Source: Macrolepiota albuminosa (lineage: Eukaryota > Basidiomycota > Agaricomycetes > Agaricales > Agaricaceae). Taken from it: DNA of 64,000 bases. Where the stretch lies: contig JAMWFC010000032.1 of assembly GCA_027475525.1 (NCBI GenBank), positions 2,170,001 through 2,234,000 on the forward strand. The letters run 5' to 3'. A program made the translations under genes and the position numbers. This document shows positions 42,852 to 53,822 of this stretch, piece after piece. Positions within the stretch are counted from its first letter, which is position 1. Every line of letters starts with the position of its first letter. Under the pieces are notes generated by a model, which searched no databases, was not told the DNA's origin, and saw nothing but the letters and a program-made list of their open reading frames with translations.

Positions 42852-43577
42852 TGTCAGGTTCCGCTGAGTCGGGGGCTTTCCAGGAAAGTGATGCCCTTAC
42901 AATGCAGACTTGATCTATGGATACTCAGGTGTCTGGAACTCCGGGGCTAGGACTCTGGGGTTCAAGATGCGGACAGGGGTAATCCTGGGAGAGGAAAAAT
43001 TGGTCCGGGGGTTTTGGGTTGTGGGTAGCTGGGGGTTGGGTGGGGGTCGAGTTGTGAACCGGAGGTTCTAAGACAAGACCGAGTTAGCAAATTACAAGTT
43101 GCGAAGTATGTACCAAACTTTAGAGCACACGGTTATTCAAGCATGCCAGTCAGAGCATACCAGTCAGTGCATACCAATCAAGCAAAGGGCATGCAACAAT
43201 TCAAGTTAATATCAAGACTAGCAAATACAGCAGGGGACTACGCTATAAGTACTATGAAACCGGGTCTCGGTGTTCTGGGGTGTCTGGGATGGGTTCTGGG
43301 AGTCATTGAGTAGCGTGCAGGGACTGTATACTTGGATCGCACATGTGGGGTGCGCGATCAATTGGCGTGGAGGGAGCTGTGATGCGTGATGGCTGGAAGC
43401 AAGTCATGTGATCCAATTGTTGATCGGGGCTGGTGGTGGCTGATGGTGGCCCTTGATGCGCATGATGGCAGTGTCGGTAGTCGTATGGTGGGGCGTGTCC
43501 TGTGGGGTTGGAGGGAGGGTCCCAGATGGCGTTCTGGGGGTGTCCTGGGGTGGATCTGGAGGGGAGGGGTCATGACG
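42852..43577 (-). repeat. 3' LTR (family B) of element II
   Basis: 726 bp. The inner edge GGTCATGACG corresponds to GGTCGTGACA of the other LTR, differing by two transitions. The polypurine tract is just inside (43578-43594). Confidence 0.9.
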
Positions 43578-44038
43578 TCACCCCCCCCCCTCAGCACCGA
43601 GACCCTCTGAGGCACGTGTAGCTGGTGGTTTGGACTGGGGTCCAATTGTGGGATCCGGCACCTGACCTGCCACGTATCAAAAAAAAAATTTTACCATCAA
43701 ACTCAACCATGTCGCGTACACCGACGCATTCCCCAACACCTCCACAAACTAACAAGGTCGCGCTCCTCATGGCTTGGGAAGCCTGAGATGCACGGTACTA
43801 AGCCCGCCTAGACCGGGAGTGCATGCCGGTGCTCGTGCAACAATGTGAGTGCTTCCCATGCTGCTCGCTTGTTGTTACTGACCTTCCTTTTTCAGAACAA
43901 CACAACATTACTGCCCTGGAGGTGGGTCCCAGTCGGCTTCTGGAGTCTGCTCCTGGGGCAGGTTCCAGCTGTCCTGCGCCTTTCTTCACGTGGATGACTA
44001 TCCACCCCCCCTGCCATCGCCCTTCCCCACGGCCTCGT

Positions 44039-44288
44039 TGATAGGCTTCTACTCGGACTGAGCACATCAAGGGACATTATAGGCCAACCGACACTTGACG
44101 TATTCAGGACTCNNNNNNNNNNNNNNNNNNNNNNNNNNNNNNNNNNNNNNNNNNNNNNNNNNNNNNNNNNNNNNNNNNNNNNNNNNNNNNNNNNNNNNNN
44201 NNNNNNNNNNNNCTACGTACGCCAAGCGCTGGAGACGGCGTTGTACTGCGTATACGTCCAGCGCACCCAACCACAGTTGGCGCCATCA
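44039..44288 (+). repeat. Solo LTR G with internal assembly gap
   Basis: TGATAGGCTTCTACTCGG to GGCGCCATCA, reverse complement of the ends of 17689-18759. TCGT at 44035-44038 and 44289-44292 is a perfect 4-bp target duplication. The 100-N gap (44113-44212) replaces about 0.9 kb. Confidence 0.85.
44113..44212. other. Assembly gap, 100 N
   Basis: Placeholder inside the nested LTR G. The copy at 17689-18759 indicates the missing length. Confidence 0.97.
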
Positions 44289-44680
44289 TCGTCTTGTTGC
44301 TCCCTGTTTCCAGCGGTCTGGGATGGGCACGGGGACCATTTCCATGGTCCTGGAGGATCGGCGCATCCCATGGGTGGGTGTGTCGCAAGAACAGTTCGAG
44401 CATGCTCTGGAGAGGCCCTGGGGCCTGCCTTCCCATGCCTGGTGCGTCAGTAATGGGCTGGTAGGTGGTCTTGTGCTCCAGATTTCATAGCTGATTTGAG
44501 TGCCTAGTGCCTCCACTGCACCTGCTGGCAGGTCTCCTGCTTGTTCAAGGCCCTGGCCTCCTCATCTCAACAGGACACCTCAGTGTGCAAGGCATGTCGC
44601 CTCAATCACAAGCAGTGTTCCGTCTCAGCACTGTGGAGGGCATACGGTGTGTCATGGGAGCAGGGGTAGCCATTGGAAGG

Positions 44681-44834
44681 GGTGACCCAGAGGATGGGGG
44701 TGGAGGAGAGGACCTGGGTAGCGGAGCCGGAAGGGGTCCCAGAGGAGGTGCCTGCTGGGTGACCCAGAGGATGGGGGTGGAGGAGAGGACCTGGGTAGCG
44801 GAGCCGGAAGGGGTCCCAGAGGAGGTGCCTGCTG
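44681..44834 (+). repeat. 77-bp tandem duplication in the antisense gene of element II
   Basis: Copies at 44681 and 44758, both beginning GGTGACCCAGAGGATG. Confidence 0.9.
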
Positions 44835-45245
44835 GAGGTCCGGGGGGGTGCCTGCGGGAGGTTCAGGGGGTGGGGCGGGGGAGGGAGGAGTTGTCCAGGT
44901 AGGGGGCCGGGGCTGGCCCGTGGTGTTGATCATGTGCCGGGTCACTCAGTCCGGCACCCAGGGGCAGGGGGGTCATGGGGGGTGACCAGACAAGGGGAAG
45001 CGGCGGGCATCGCCCAGTCCCTCCCCAGGGCCCTCTAAGAGGGCGTGTCTGCCTGCGGAGACCCCATTCCCGGCTTCCCCAGCGCACCTCTTCCCATTAT
45101 CCAGGCGACTGCTGGATGTTGAAGTGAGGGCTCTGCAGGAGCGCCTCAAGCAGGCCAACCAGGAGAGGGAGGAGCGTGAGGAGGGGGTGAGGGAGGAGGC
45201 GGCGCTCTGGAGGGGGCTGGAGGAGGATCAGGGCCAGGCTAGAGC

Positions 45246-45763
45246 TGTCAGGGGACCCCTCATTCCTTTCTTCTTTCACTCCTTATTTCTTCACTCTCCT
45301 TTCATTCACTTCCTTATTTCTTCTACCATTCTCTCATTTTGCTGTTACTACTTCTTCAACACTATCTGTTGGTACTATTCTCAACCTTTGAGGTGCTCTG
45401 GTTCTTTAGCTATCACTCAGACAAGTGTGGGCCCTTCAGCACCGCTCCAGGCTGCTTAGATAAGCCGGAGTTTGCCTTTCTGACTTCTAAAGTCCGGAGT
45501 TTTCCTCCCTTGTTTGCACACTTGTTTGGTTAGTCAATTTTTGAGTTTTTAAGGTTTTGTTGTACTGTACAGTTGTTTCCCATGCTTCAGAGGCCCCAGA
45601 AGCGTCCAACCTGGCATAGGGAATCCCCAGACTTGTTCTCTTTGGATCTCCCTCTGCCAGGTGAGTAGCTACCTTGATATTGTCAGTATATATTCTAATA
45701 CACTTTGGATCTCCCTCTGCCAGCTGTGTGACTGAGCCACAGCCTCTAGAGGTCGCCCTTACA
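45246..45763 (+). repeat. Solo LTR D in the antisense gene
   Basis: TGTCAGGGGACCCC to CGCCCTTACA, 518 bp. Flanks AGAGC (45241-45245) and GGAGC (45764-45768) match at four of five bases. Confidence 0.8.
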
Positions 45764-46500
45764 GGAGCAGGGGGTGGGGCTCATGGGGCAAGGTCCTTCG
45801 AGCCTGGGGTTGGTCAAGGCCTTGCGCCGGGACATGGTCATTGGGCGCATGGCCTCCTTGAGTGAGTGTCCCTCCTTTCTCGTGGTCGGGTCGGTACCGA
45901 TATCTTCAGGCTGGGCTTGGGAGCATCACCTGCTCCTAGACGGGGCTGCCGCAGCATTTGTGTCCCTGCAAGAGGGATTACGGTCGGAGGCAGGGAACCC
46001 CAGGGTGGAGCGGGGTCTGGACTTGTTGGGGAGGTTGGTGGTGGCACATCGCCAGAGGAACATCTCAGCCCCAGGATCGTGGTTCGAGCGGGTCCTGGAC
46101 GAGGGCAAGCAGCTCCCATCTTGGGACCAGCTGGCCAAGGAGGTGTGGCGGAAGCATGATGCAGAGAGGGTGGGGGAGGATTTCCGGGGCTGGCCGAGGG
46201 AAGGGGAGGGTGAGGGTGGTTCGGGTCCCCAGCTCTAGGGATCCCCGTTTTCTTGCTGTTGTCTACTTCTTGGTACCGCTAACTGTAAAATCATGTACAT
46301 ATAGAAATGTATATAATTGATCTCCCAGAGTCAAGAGATAGTGTAAGTAAGGTGGTGGGGAAACTGGAGAGAGTACCTTGTCCAGACTCTGGGGCGCTAC
46401 TGCGGAGAAGTACTAAAAAAAAGGTGAAATATAGAGGGGGAACAGGAAATATACACGGAAGTTGAATTCCTACTAGGCTCAGAGGTGGGGCTTATGCCCA

Positions 46501-47387
46501 CTATTGCTGTCTGTGAGTTCTGCGCCTAGGAGGATCGTTTCCTGGGTGCCATTGCTGGAAGTCCCGGACTTTGTCGAGGGCACCTTTGAGGTTTCGGCGC
46601 AGTTCCCAAGTGTCATCCTCCGGGCCGTATCCCTTCCATCGTACGAGGAAGTGGGGTCGTCCACAAATGTTCTGGGCGTCGAGGATGTCTTCAACCTCAT
46701 AGTGATACTCGTCCTTGACCTCGACTGGGGGAGGGGGTTTGGGGCGTTGTTCGGAGAAGGGATCCAGGGGGTGTCGTTCCAGGAGGCGGACGTGGAATAC
46801 CGGGTGCAGACCCTTAAGTCCTGGGGGGAGCTCGATCTTGTAGGCATGGGATGAGACCTTCTTCAAGATCTTGAATGGGCCAAGGCACTTGTGATCGAGC
46901 TTCGGGGAGGGCCAGCAGGTGTGGAGGTGGCATCAGTCTAACCATACCTTTGTCCCAGGGGTCCAGTCGGGGGTGTCTTCCCGTTTCCAGTCAGCATGTT
47001 TTGCATAGGCCTGGTTTGCGGTGTCAATCTCTTCTTGGAGAAACTCGTGAAGAGATTGGAGATCCTGGGCAACCTCGTGGGTGGCGTGCAATGGGATATC
47101 TCAGAGTGAGAGGGTCAGTCGTGGGTGGTATCCTTTGTTGGTGAAGAAAGGCAATACCCCGGTGACGGAGTGCAGCGTATTGTTGTAGGTGAACTCAGCC
47201 AGGGGGAGCTCAGCACGCCAGTCGTTCTGTAGGTAGTTGATGTATAGCTGGAGGTACTGCTCAAGAGACTGGTTGACCCTTTTGGTTTGCCCATCAGTTT
47301 CAGGGTGGTAGGTGGTAGAGAGGTTAGTCTTTACTTCAAGGGCCTTACACAGGGAGGTCCAGAACTTGGACACAAAGAGTGGGCGTA
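46501..47387 (-). pseudogene. Integrase core end, C-terminus and chromodomain (element II)
   Basis: Core: KFWTSLCKALEVKTNLSTTY, then TDGQTKRVNQSLEQYLQLY with the catalytic Glu position changed to Lys (QTERVNQ in element I). C-terminus: WTPGTKVWLD followed by TGA where element I has CGA, a CpG transition. Then [31 protein letters not shown] and an intact chromodomain ([33 protein letters not shown]), stop 46501-46503. The chromodomain keeps its aromatic residues, so it probably folds. Confidence 0.85.
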
Positions 47388-47464
47388 GGTGGTAGAGAGG
47401 TTAGTCTTTACTTCAAGGGCCTTACACAGGGAGGTCCAGAACTTGGACACAAAGAGTGGGCCAC
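47311..47464 (-). repeat. 77-bp tandem duplication in integrase
   Basis: Copies at 47311 and 47388, both beginning GGTGGTAGAGAGG. It marks the border with the CpG-depleted segment to the right. Confidence 0.9.
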
Positions 47465-49225
47465 AATCGGAGACGATGTTAGATGTGTTCAAGGAACAGC
47501 CGGGCGAAGTCCAGGGTGGTGTCCATGGTGTGGCAGGGTAGGAAGATGCCCTGTTTGGTTAGCCTACACACAACAATGAGAATGGCATTGAATCCTTCTG
47601 ATTTCAGGAGTTTGACAATGTGATCCATGGATATGGAGGACCAAGGGCATTGTCCAACCAGCAAGGGTTTCAGCAGTCTATAGGGCCAGTGTTGGAGGAC
47701 CTTGGCTTGAAGACAAGATTCATATAATCAAATGTAGTGGATCATGTCCTTCTTCAATCCTGGTCAGAAGTAAGTTTTGGAGACAAGCTGAAGGGTCTTA
47801 TGTATTCTGGGGTATTTCTGGAGCTTGTAGTCATGGTGCTGGCAAAGAATGTTGTATCAAAGTCAGGCATGATTTGAGATGTAGATGCAGCTGTTCCAGA
47901 GGAGGAGTTTTTTGTCAGGGGACAGAGAGAAGGTGGGGTCCAGATTGATGCTGTTGAGGGGGTTGTGGGGGTTGTGATCAGTGAAGTACTTGTCAGTATG
48001 CTCTCTGCCATACACTGCCACAACACATCAAGGATGTTCTCTGGCTTGCCCCAAAACAACCCTCCTATGATAGATACAAGGCTCTTGTTATGCAGATTGA
48101 GCAGCGCTACTAGGAAGACTGCAGTGAGTACTTGAACTCCCAGACCTTCTGAACTACACAAGGAGGTCTGCCCTGGCCCTCTGCAAAACCCCCCAATCCT
48201 CCGAGCTGAAATCCCAGTCTACCTCTCCCCAGTGGCTGCTCCCCAGTAAGTCATGGTTCTCCCAATGCTAACCCCCAGCAGCAGCGCCTGCCCTCAGGCC
48301 CAACTCAACAATTCTGGCAACGTCCCAACTCCTGGCAAACTCCTGGAAGACTCAGACAATCCTGAATTTACCAACAAACTAGACAAAGAGGCTCTCTGGG
48401 CTAACTGGCTCCAGAAAAAGAGATGGCCTTGGATCAAGATTCTGAAGAATGTGCAGGATCAATGGAGAAGAGAGGGTGTCTGTATACTTTGCAGTGAGAA
48501 AGACCACTTCATTTCTGAGTGCCCCCAACAACAGACTATGAGAAGTGCCACTTGGATCTTCAAAGGGGAGGACACCACCTACAAATACTCAGAAAACAAC
48601 CCAGCAATTTAGATCCAAAAGACACATTAAATTGCAGAATCAACCCCAATGTCTTCTCTGCCCCAGTCTCTCACCTTCATGCAATGACACTCATACAGGA
48701 CATCCTCACAGCTTACCTACCCTTCTACTCTTCACACTCCCTTCTTCTGAAAACCTGCATCACCTCCTCCTGAGACCCTCTCAACACCCTTGTCAACAGT
48801 GGCACTACAGACAACTTCATTGATGAGGCAGGGTCTTCCTCCATCCTAGAACCTGCTCAATGGCTCCCAGTCTCCATCCAACTCTGCCTCTTTGACAGAG
48901 ATGCCTCTGTGGCTGGAAATGTCACTCATTTTGTGTGTATGCCCATCACCTTCACCAACAGACAAACTCACACTCTTTGGATGCTGGTAACTAAGCTCCA
49001 CCTCTCCGCACTCTTGATTCTGGGGCTTCCTTGGCTCCAGAACATCAACTCCCACATCACCTGGCAACACCTCACCCTCCACTTGAATTGGGAACCAACA
49101 ACCAACAACCAACAGCTCCCCTTTGATGTGTCCAAGTTCCCAAGCCCTGATTCAACTCTGAAAAACCTCCCAGATGGAGCCATGCCATTTTCTGGACTCC
49201 AGTCTCCAGAGATATGGAAGACCAA
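47388..49225. pseudogene. CpG-depleted foreign segment: integrase relic (-) joined head-to-head to gag-protease relic (+)
   Basis: 47479 to about 47990 (minus) encodes decayed integrase (WSSISMDHIVKLLKSEGFNA, ILIVVCRLTKQGIFLPCHT). About 47991-49225 (plus) is a gag/protease copy aligned with 20-841 of element I: knuckle CILCSEKDHFISEC, -1 overlap with the protease frame, and protease signature LVNSGTTDNFIDEA in which the catalytic Asp codon GAC has become AAC through TCGACA to TCAACA. It then runs to PFSGLQSPEIW. The host integrase of element II is interrupted here (finger at 49267-49506, core at 47373 and below), and no target-site duplication is visible, so this may be a chimeric join. Confidence 0.65.
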
Positions 49226-51240
49226 GGGCGTCGTCCGACCGGCAAGGGTTTCAGGAGTCTGTAGGGTCAGTGTTGAGGGACCTTAGCCTGGAGGCAGGGT
49301 TCGCATGATTGAATGTAGCGGGTCACATCCTTCTTTAACTCTGGCCAGAAGTAAGTCTGGGAGATAAGCTGGAGGGTCTTATGGATCCCAGGGTGTCTCT
49401 GGAGCTTGTGGTCGTGGTGTTGGTGGAGAACGTTGTAGCAAAGTTGGGCGTGATCCAGGACGTAGATGCGGCTGTCCCAGAGGAGGAGTCTCTTGTCGGG
49501 GGACAAGGAGAAGGCAGGGTCCCGGTTGGTTCTGTCAGGGGGGGGGGTTGCAAGGGTCGTGGTTGGTGAAGTACTTGTCTCAGAGGGCGCAGCAGATCTG
49601 GCTCAGGGTTCCTTTGTCGTTTAAAATCAGTATGGCATTCAAATGTTTGGGAGGGATCACCACGCAATGATTGAACGCATTGCGTTCTGCCTCAAACGAC
49701 TTCTTGGGATAGACATCCGGTCAACGGGTGAGGGCATTGGGTTTAGCTCCAAGTCGTCCCGGGTGGTATTGGATTGTAAAGTCGTACTCTGAGAGGATCT
49801 TGGACCATTGGGCCTGCCATCAACTAAGTTGCTTGGTTGTGGTGAAGTACTGCAGGTTATTGTGATCCGAGTAGACCTGGATCTGATGCCGGGCTCCCTC
49901 AAGGTAGGCCCGCCATTGCTTGAAGGCTTTGACGATGGCGAGGAGCTCCTTGTCGTAGATGTCATAGTTGAGCTCGGCATCAATCATGGACCAGGTGTAG
50001 AAGGCAACTGGCCGGGGCTCCCCATCGTCGGATCCCATCTGCAAGAGAATCCTGGCGATGGCATAGTTCAAGGTGTCGCATTCTAGGATGATTGGGAGGG
50101 TGGGGTCATAGTGCCGGAGTATGGGGGCGGCTGTGAAGGCCTCCTTGAGTAGGTTAAAGATGCTCTGGCACTTACTGTCCCAGTTCCATGCAACGTCCTT
50201 GCATGTGAGCCGGTTGAGGGGTTTTGTGATACCGGAGTAGTTGTCTATAAACCTCCAGTAGAAATTAGCGAAACCCAAGAAGGACTGTACTTCCTTGATG
50301 TTCCGGGGCTGCAGCCAGTTGACGATGGCCTCGACCTTGTGGGGGTCCATGCGAACGCCATTTGGGAATATGATGACGCCGAGATACTCAACCTCTTCCA
50401 TGTGGAATGAACACTTCTTGGGCTTGGCATGGAGGTTGTGCTCCCGGAGGTGACGCCGAGATACTCAACCTCTTCCATGTGGAATGAACACTTCTTGGGC
50501 TTGGCATGGAGGTTGTGCTCCCGGAGGTGCTCGAGGACTTGCCGGACGTGCTTCTGGTGGTCCTCCTTTGAGTCGGAGTAGATGAGATGTCGTCCAAGTA
50601 GACGATCACAAAGACATCACTCATGTCGTGGAAGATGTCGTCATGAAGTATTGGAACGTGGCGGGGGAGTTAGTCATTCCGAAAGGCATTACAAGGTACT
50701 CAAACAGACCATACTGCATGTGGAACGTGGTTTTCTACTTGTATCCCAGGGCGATGCAGATGTTGTTGTAGCTGGAGCGGAGGTTGATTTTCGTGTAAAC
50801 CTTGGCACTGCAGAGTCAATCGACCAGATCACCAATGAGCAGGAGCGGGTAGCGGTTCTTCTTGGTCATCTTATTGAGTCCCCAGTAGTTGACGCAGAGC
50901 TGGAGCGAACCATCCTTCTTCTTGGCAAATAGAACCGGGGCTCCAGCAGCAGAGGCAGAGGGTTGGATGAATCCCTTACCGAGCATTTTGTCGAGGTAGT
51001 CCTTGAGGGCCTGGAGTTCGACTTCCGACATGTTGTACACCTTGCCAAAAGGGGGGGAGACTCCTTTCTCGAGGTTGATCATGTGGTCATAAGGGTGGTG
51101 GGGGGGAATCTCCTTGGCGTCTCCTTTGGAGAATACATCAGCGAATTTGTGATACTCTGGGGAAACTACTTCTTGGAGGATCTGCTCCTCAGTCTTCTTC
51201 TCCGGGGGGATAGCGTCCCCTCATAGGTATTCTTCCAGGA
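49226..51240 (-). pseudogene. RT, RNase H and integrase finger (element II)
   Basis: RT N-terminus [20 protein letters not shown] with [17 protein letters not shown]; catalytic box VIVYLDD (near 50610); thumb LGFANFYWRFIDNYS; RNase H ILECDTLNYAIARILLQ, ELNYDIYDKELLAIVKAFKQ and VYSDHNNLQYF; then RLLLWDSRIYV and the integrase zinc finger HHDHKLQRHPGIHKTL..CEPC near 49270-49420. Standard gypsy order. Frame breaks near 50820, at the 77-bp duplication 50375 and near 49700. Confidence 0.85.
50375..50528 (-). repeat. 77-bp tandem duplication in RT
   Basis: Copies at 50375 and 50452, both beginning GACGCCGAGATACTC. The KCSFHMEEVEYLGV region is encoded twice. Confidence 0.9.
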
Positions 51241-51463
51241 GAGATGGCAAGATGTGTAGCTGAAACGTGGGGGTTCCATCCTTCATGAGATGGGCAAAGG
51301 GGGCGGCTTCAATGATCCTAATGTTGAGTGCGTTCAGGTTGATTGGGGTCGTGGATGCATCGGCCAGAGCAGATTTGGCGTGTGTCTGAGACCAACTCAG
51401 GTAGTTTGGCCCTTTGTACTTGTTCTGAGGAATGTTTGGGGGTCAATCGGGGGCCTTGCAGGC

Positions 51464-51862
51464 TCAGACAGGCGTGGGGGGCACGGCTGTCATCCCAGGG
51501 GTGTCGGGCATCAGGTCGCTCCCTAGGGCCTGGAGGTGCACGGCGGTCAAGGGGTGGTCTTCAGGTCCCGGGAAGGTCATGGTGAGCGTCCTCCAATTGA
51601 TGTCAGGGTTTGTGTCACGTAGCCAGGTTAGTCCCAGCACCATTGGGGTTGATTTGTGAAGTCGCATGACCAGGAAGTTGGAGGTGAACTCATAGTCATT
51701 GTCTAGGGTCACGTGCCCCAAGTGAGACCTCTGGATGGGGCCAGAGGAGGAGGGGGTGCCATCGAGGTGTTGCAGGCAGAGGGGCTGGTCGAGGGAGTCA
51801 TGGGGAAGGTCAAGGGCATCACTGATGAAAACTCCGGTGGCTCTGCTGTTGATGAGGGCCAA
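51464..51862 (-). pseudogene. Second, degenerate protease domain (element II)
   Basis: ALINSRATGVFISDALDLP sits where a retropepsin active site would be, followed by HVTLDNDYEFTSNFLVMRLH and PMVLGLTWLRDTNPDINW, matching domain 1 motif for motif. Asp is replaced by Asn here (element III has Asp) and Gly by Arg in both. The open frame of this domain ends near TPGMTAVPPTPV. Confidence 0.75.
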
Positions 51863-51959
51863 TATTGGTCCCAGGGCGCCGTCCAGCCTGGCATTGATGA
51901 CAAAGGATCAGGATGATTAGGACTGGAGTCCAGGGGGTGGTGGGGGCCCATCCAGGGGG

Positions 51960-52402
51960 TCCTTCAGAGTAGGGTCCAGAGAGCGGGGGATGTTGAAGAG
52001 GAGTTGCTGGTCATCAGGCATCGGGTCCTGGGTCAGGTGAAGGGTAAGATGTTGCCAATCAATGTGGAGGTTGGTGTCTCGGAGCCATGGGAGCCCTAAG
52101 ACCAGGGGTGTAGAGGAGTAGAGTTTGGTTATCAACATCCAGAGAGTGTGAGTCTGTCCGTTGGTGAAAGTAACGGGCATACACATGAAGTGAGTGATGT
52201 CCCCCGCCATAGAGGTGTCTCCATCGAAGAGGCAGAGCCACACCGGGACCGGGAGTCGCTGAGCGGGTTCCAGGACGAAGGTAGACCATGCTTCATCAAT
52301 GAAGTTGTCGGTGGCGCCACTGTCAATGAGAGTATGGAGGGGAGTTCCGGAGAGGGTGAGGCAAGTTTTGAGGAGGAGGGAGTGCAAGGAGTGGGAGGGT
52401 AG
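51960..52402 (-). pseudogene. First protease domain (element II), split by LTR D
   Basis: Retropepsin with intact LIDSGATDNFIDEA. Then FTNGQTHTLWMLITKLYSS and PLVLGLPWLRDTNLHIDW. Its N-terminal part (VSHLPSTTLAQDTLTAYLP) continues at 53003-53073 on the other side of LTR D, and at 53785 and above after LTR B. It opens in the -1 frame relative to gag. Confidence 0.85.
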
Positions 52403-52997
52403 TGTAAGGGCGACCTCTAGAGGCTGTGGCTCAGTCACACAGCTGGCAGAGGGAGATCCAAAGTGTATTAGAATATATACTGACAATATCAAGGTAGCTA
52501 CTCACCTGGCAGAGGGAGATCCAAAGAGAACAAGTCTGGGGATTCCATATGCCAGGTTGGACGCTTCTGGGGCCTCTGAAGCGTGGGAAACAACTGTACA
52601 GTACAACAAAACCTTAAAAACTTGAAAATTGACTAACCAGCTTCTGGGGCCTCTGAAGCGTGGGAAACAACTGTACAGTACAACAAAACCTTAAAAACTT
52701 GAAAATTGACTAACCAAACAAGTGTGCAAATAAGGGAGGAAAACTCCGGACTTTAGAAGTCAGAAAGGCAAACTCCGGCTTATCTAAGCAGCCTGGAGCG
52801 GTGCTGAAGGGCCCACACTTGTCTGAGTGATAGCTAAAGAACCAGAGCACCTCAAAGGTTGAGAATAGTACCAACAGATAGTGTTGAAGAAGTAGTAACA
52901 GCAAAATGAGAGAATGGTAGAAGAAATAAGGAAGTGAATGAAAGGAGAGTGAAGAAATAAGGAGTGAAAGAAGAAAGGAATGAGGGGTCCCCTGACA
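52403..52997 (-). repeat. Solo LTR D in the protease
   Basis: TGTAAGGGCGACC to GTCCCCTGACA. GGTAG at 52398-52402 and 52998-53002 is a perfect target duplication. Confidence 0.92.
52563..52716. repeat. 77-bp tandem duplication in LTR D
   Basis: Copies at 52563 and 52640, both beginning GCTTCTGGGGCCTC. Confidence 0.9.
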
Positions 52998-53073
52998 GGT
53001 AGGTAAGCTGTGAGGGTGTCCTGTGCAAGTGTTGTGGAGGGAAGGTGGGAAACCAGGGCAGAGAAGATGTCGG

Positions 53074-53784
53074 TGTCACAACCCCTCCCCTCTGGATCCA
53101 CCTCAGGACACCCCCGGAACACCATCCGGGACCCTCTCTCTGACCCCACAGAACACGCCCTGCCATCATGACTACCGACACCGCCATCACGTGCATCAAG
53201 GACCGCCATCAGCCACCACCAGCCCCGATCAACAATTGGATCACATGACTCGCTTCCAGCCATCACGCATCATGCATCACAGCTCCCTCCATGCCAATTG
53301 ATCGTGCACCCCACATGCGCGATCCAAGTATACAGTCCCTGCCCGCTACTCAATAACTCCCGGAACCCTGAGACCCAGTCCCATAGTACTTATAGCATAG
53401 TTCCCCATTGTATTCGCTAGTCTTGATATTAACTTGGATAACTTGAATTGTTGTGTGCCCTTTGCTTGATTGGTACGCACTGACTGGCATGCTTTGACTG
53501 GCACGCTTGCATAATTGCGTGCTCTAAGTTTGGTACGCACTTCACGACTTATAATTTGTTAACTTGGTCTCGTTTTAGAACCTCTGGTTCATGACTCAAC
53601 CCCCAGCTACCCACAACCCAAAACCCCCGGACCGAGTTCCCTCTCCTGGGATTACCCCTGTCCACATCTTGAACCCCGGAGTCCTAGCCCCAGAGTTTCA
53701 GACACCCGAGTATCCGTAGATATCAAGTCCACATTGTAAGGGCGTTGCTTTCCCGGAAAGCCCCCGACTCAGCAGAACCTGACA
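53074..53784 (+). repeat. Solo LTR B inserted in element II, opposite orientation
   Basis: TGTCACAACCCC to CAGAACCTGACA, 711 bp. Flanks GTCGG (53069-53073) and GTCAG (53785-53789) are one CpG transition apart. A member of the same family thus inserted into its relative. Confidence 0.88.
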
Positions 53785-53822
53785 GTCAGAGTCGATTCCG
53801 TGATTTAGGGTATCTTCCGGGT

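Larger units (their letters stand above)
43708..46238 (+). pseudogene. Antisense accessory gene of element II, decayed
   Basis: Homologue of the gene at 2258-4178 in the same place and orientation relative to pol. Start ATG 43708 (MSRTPTHSPTPPQTNK), soon broken by stop codons (for example a TGA after MAWEA). The splice sites of all three introns are still recognisable (GTGAGTGC near 43846; GTCAGTAA after SHAWC near 44450; GTGAGTGT near 45860). Six core cysteines keep the same spacing: CLHCTCWQVSC and CKACRLNHKQC. The coiled coil (RLKQANQEREEREEGVREEA) is split by LTR D, and LTR G with an N gap sits in exon 2. The last exon is intact to TAG 46236-46238 (WFERVLDEGKQLPSWDQL). Confidence 0.8.
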
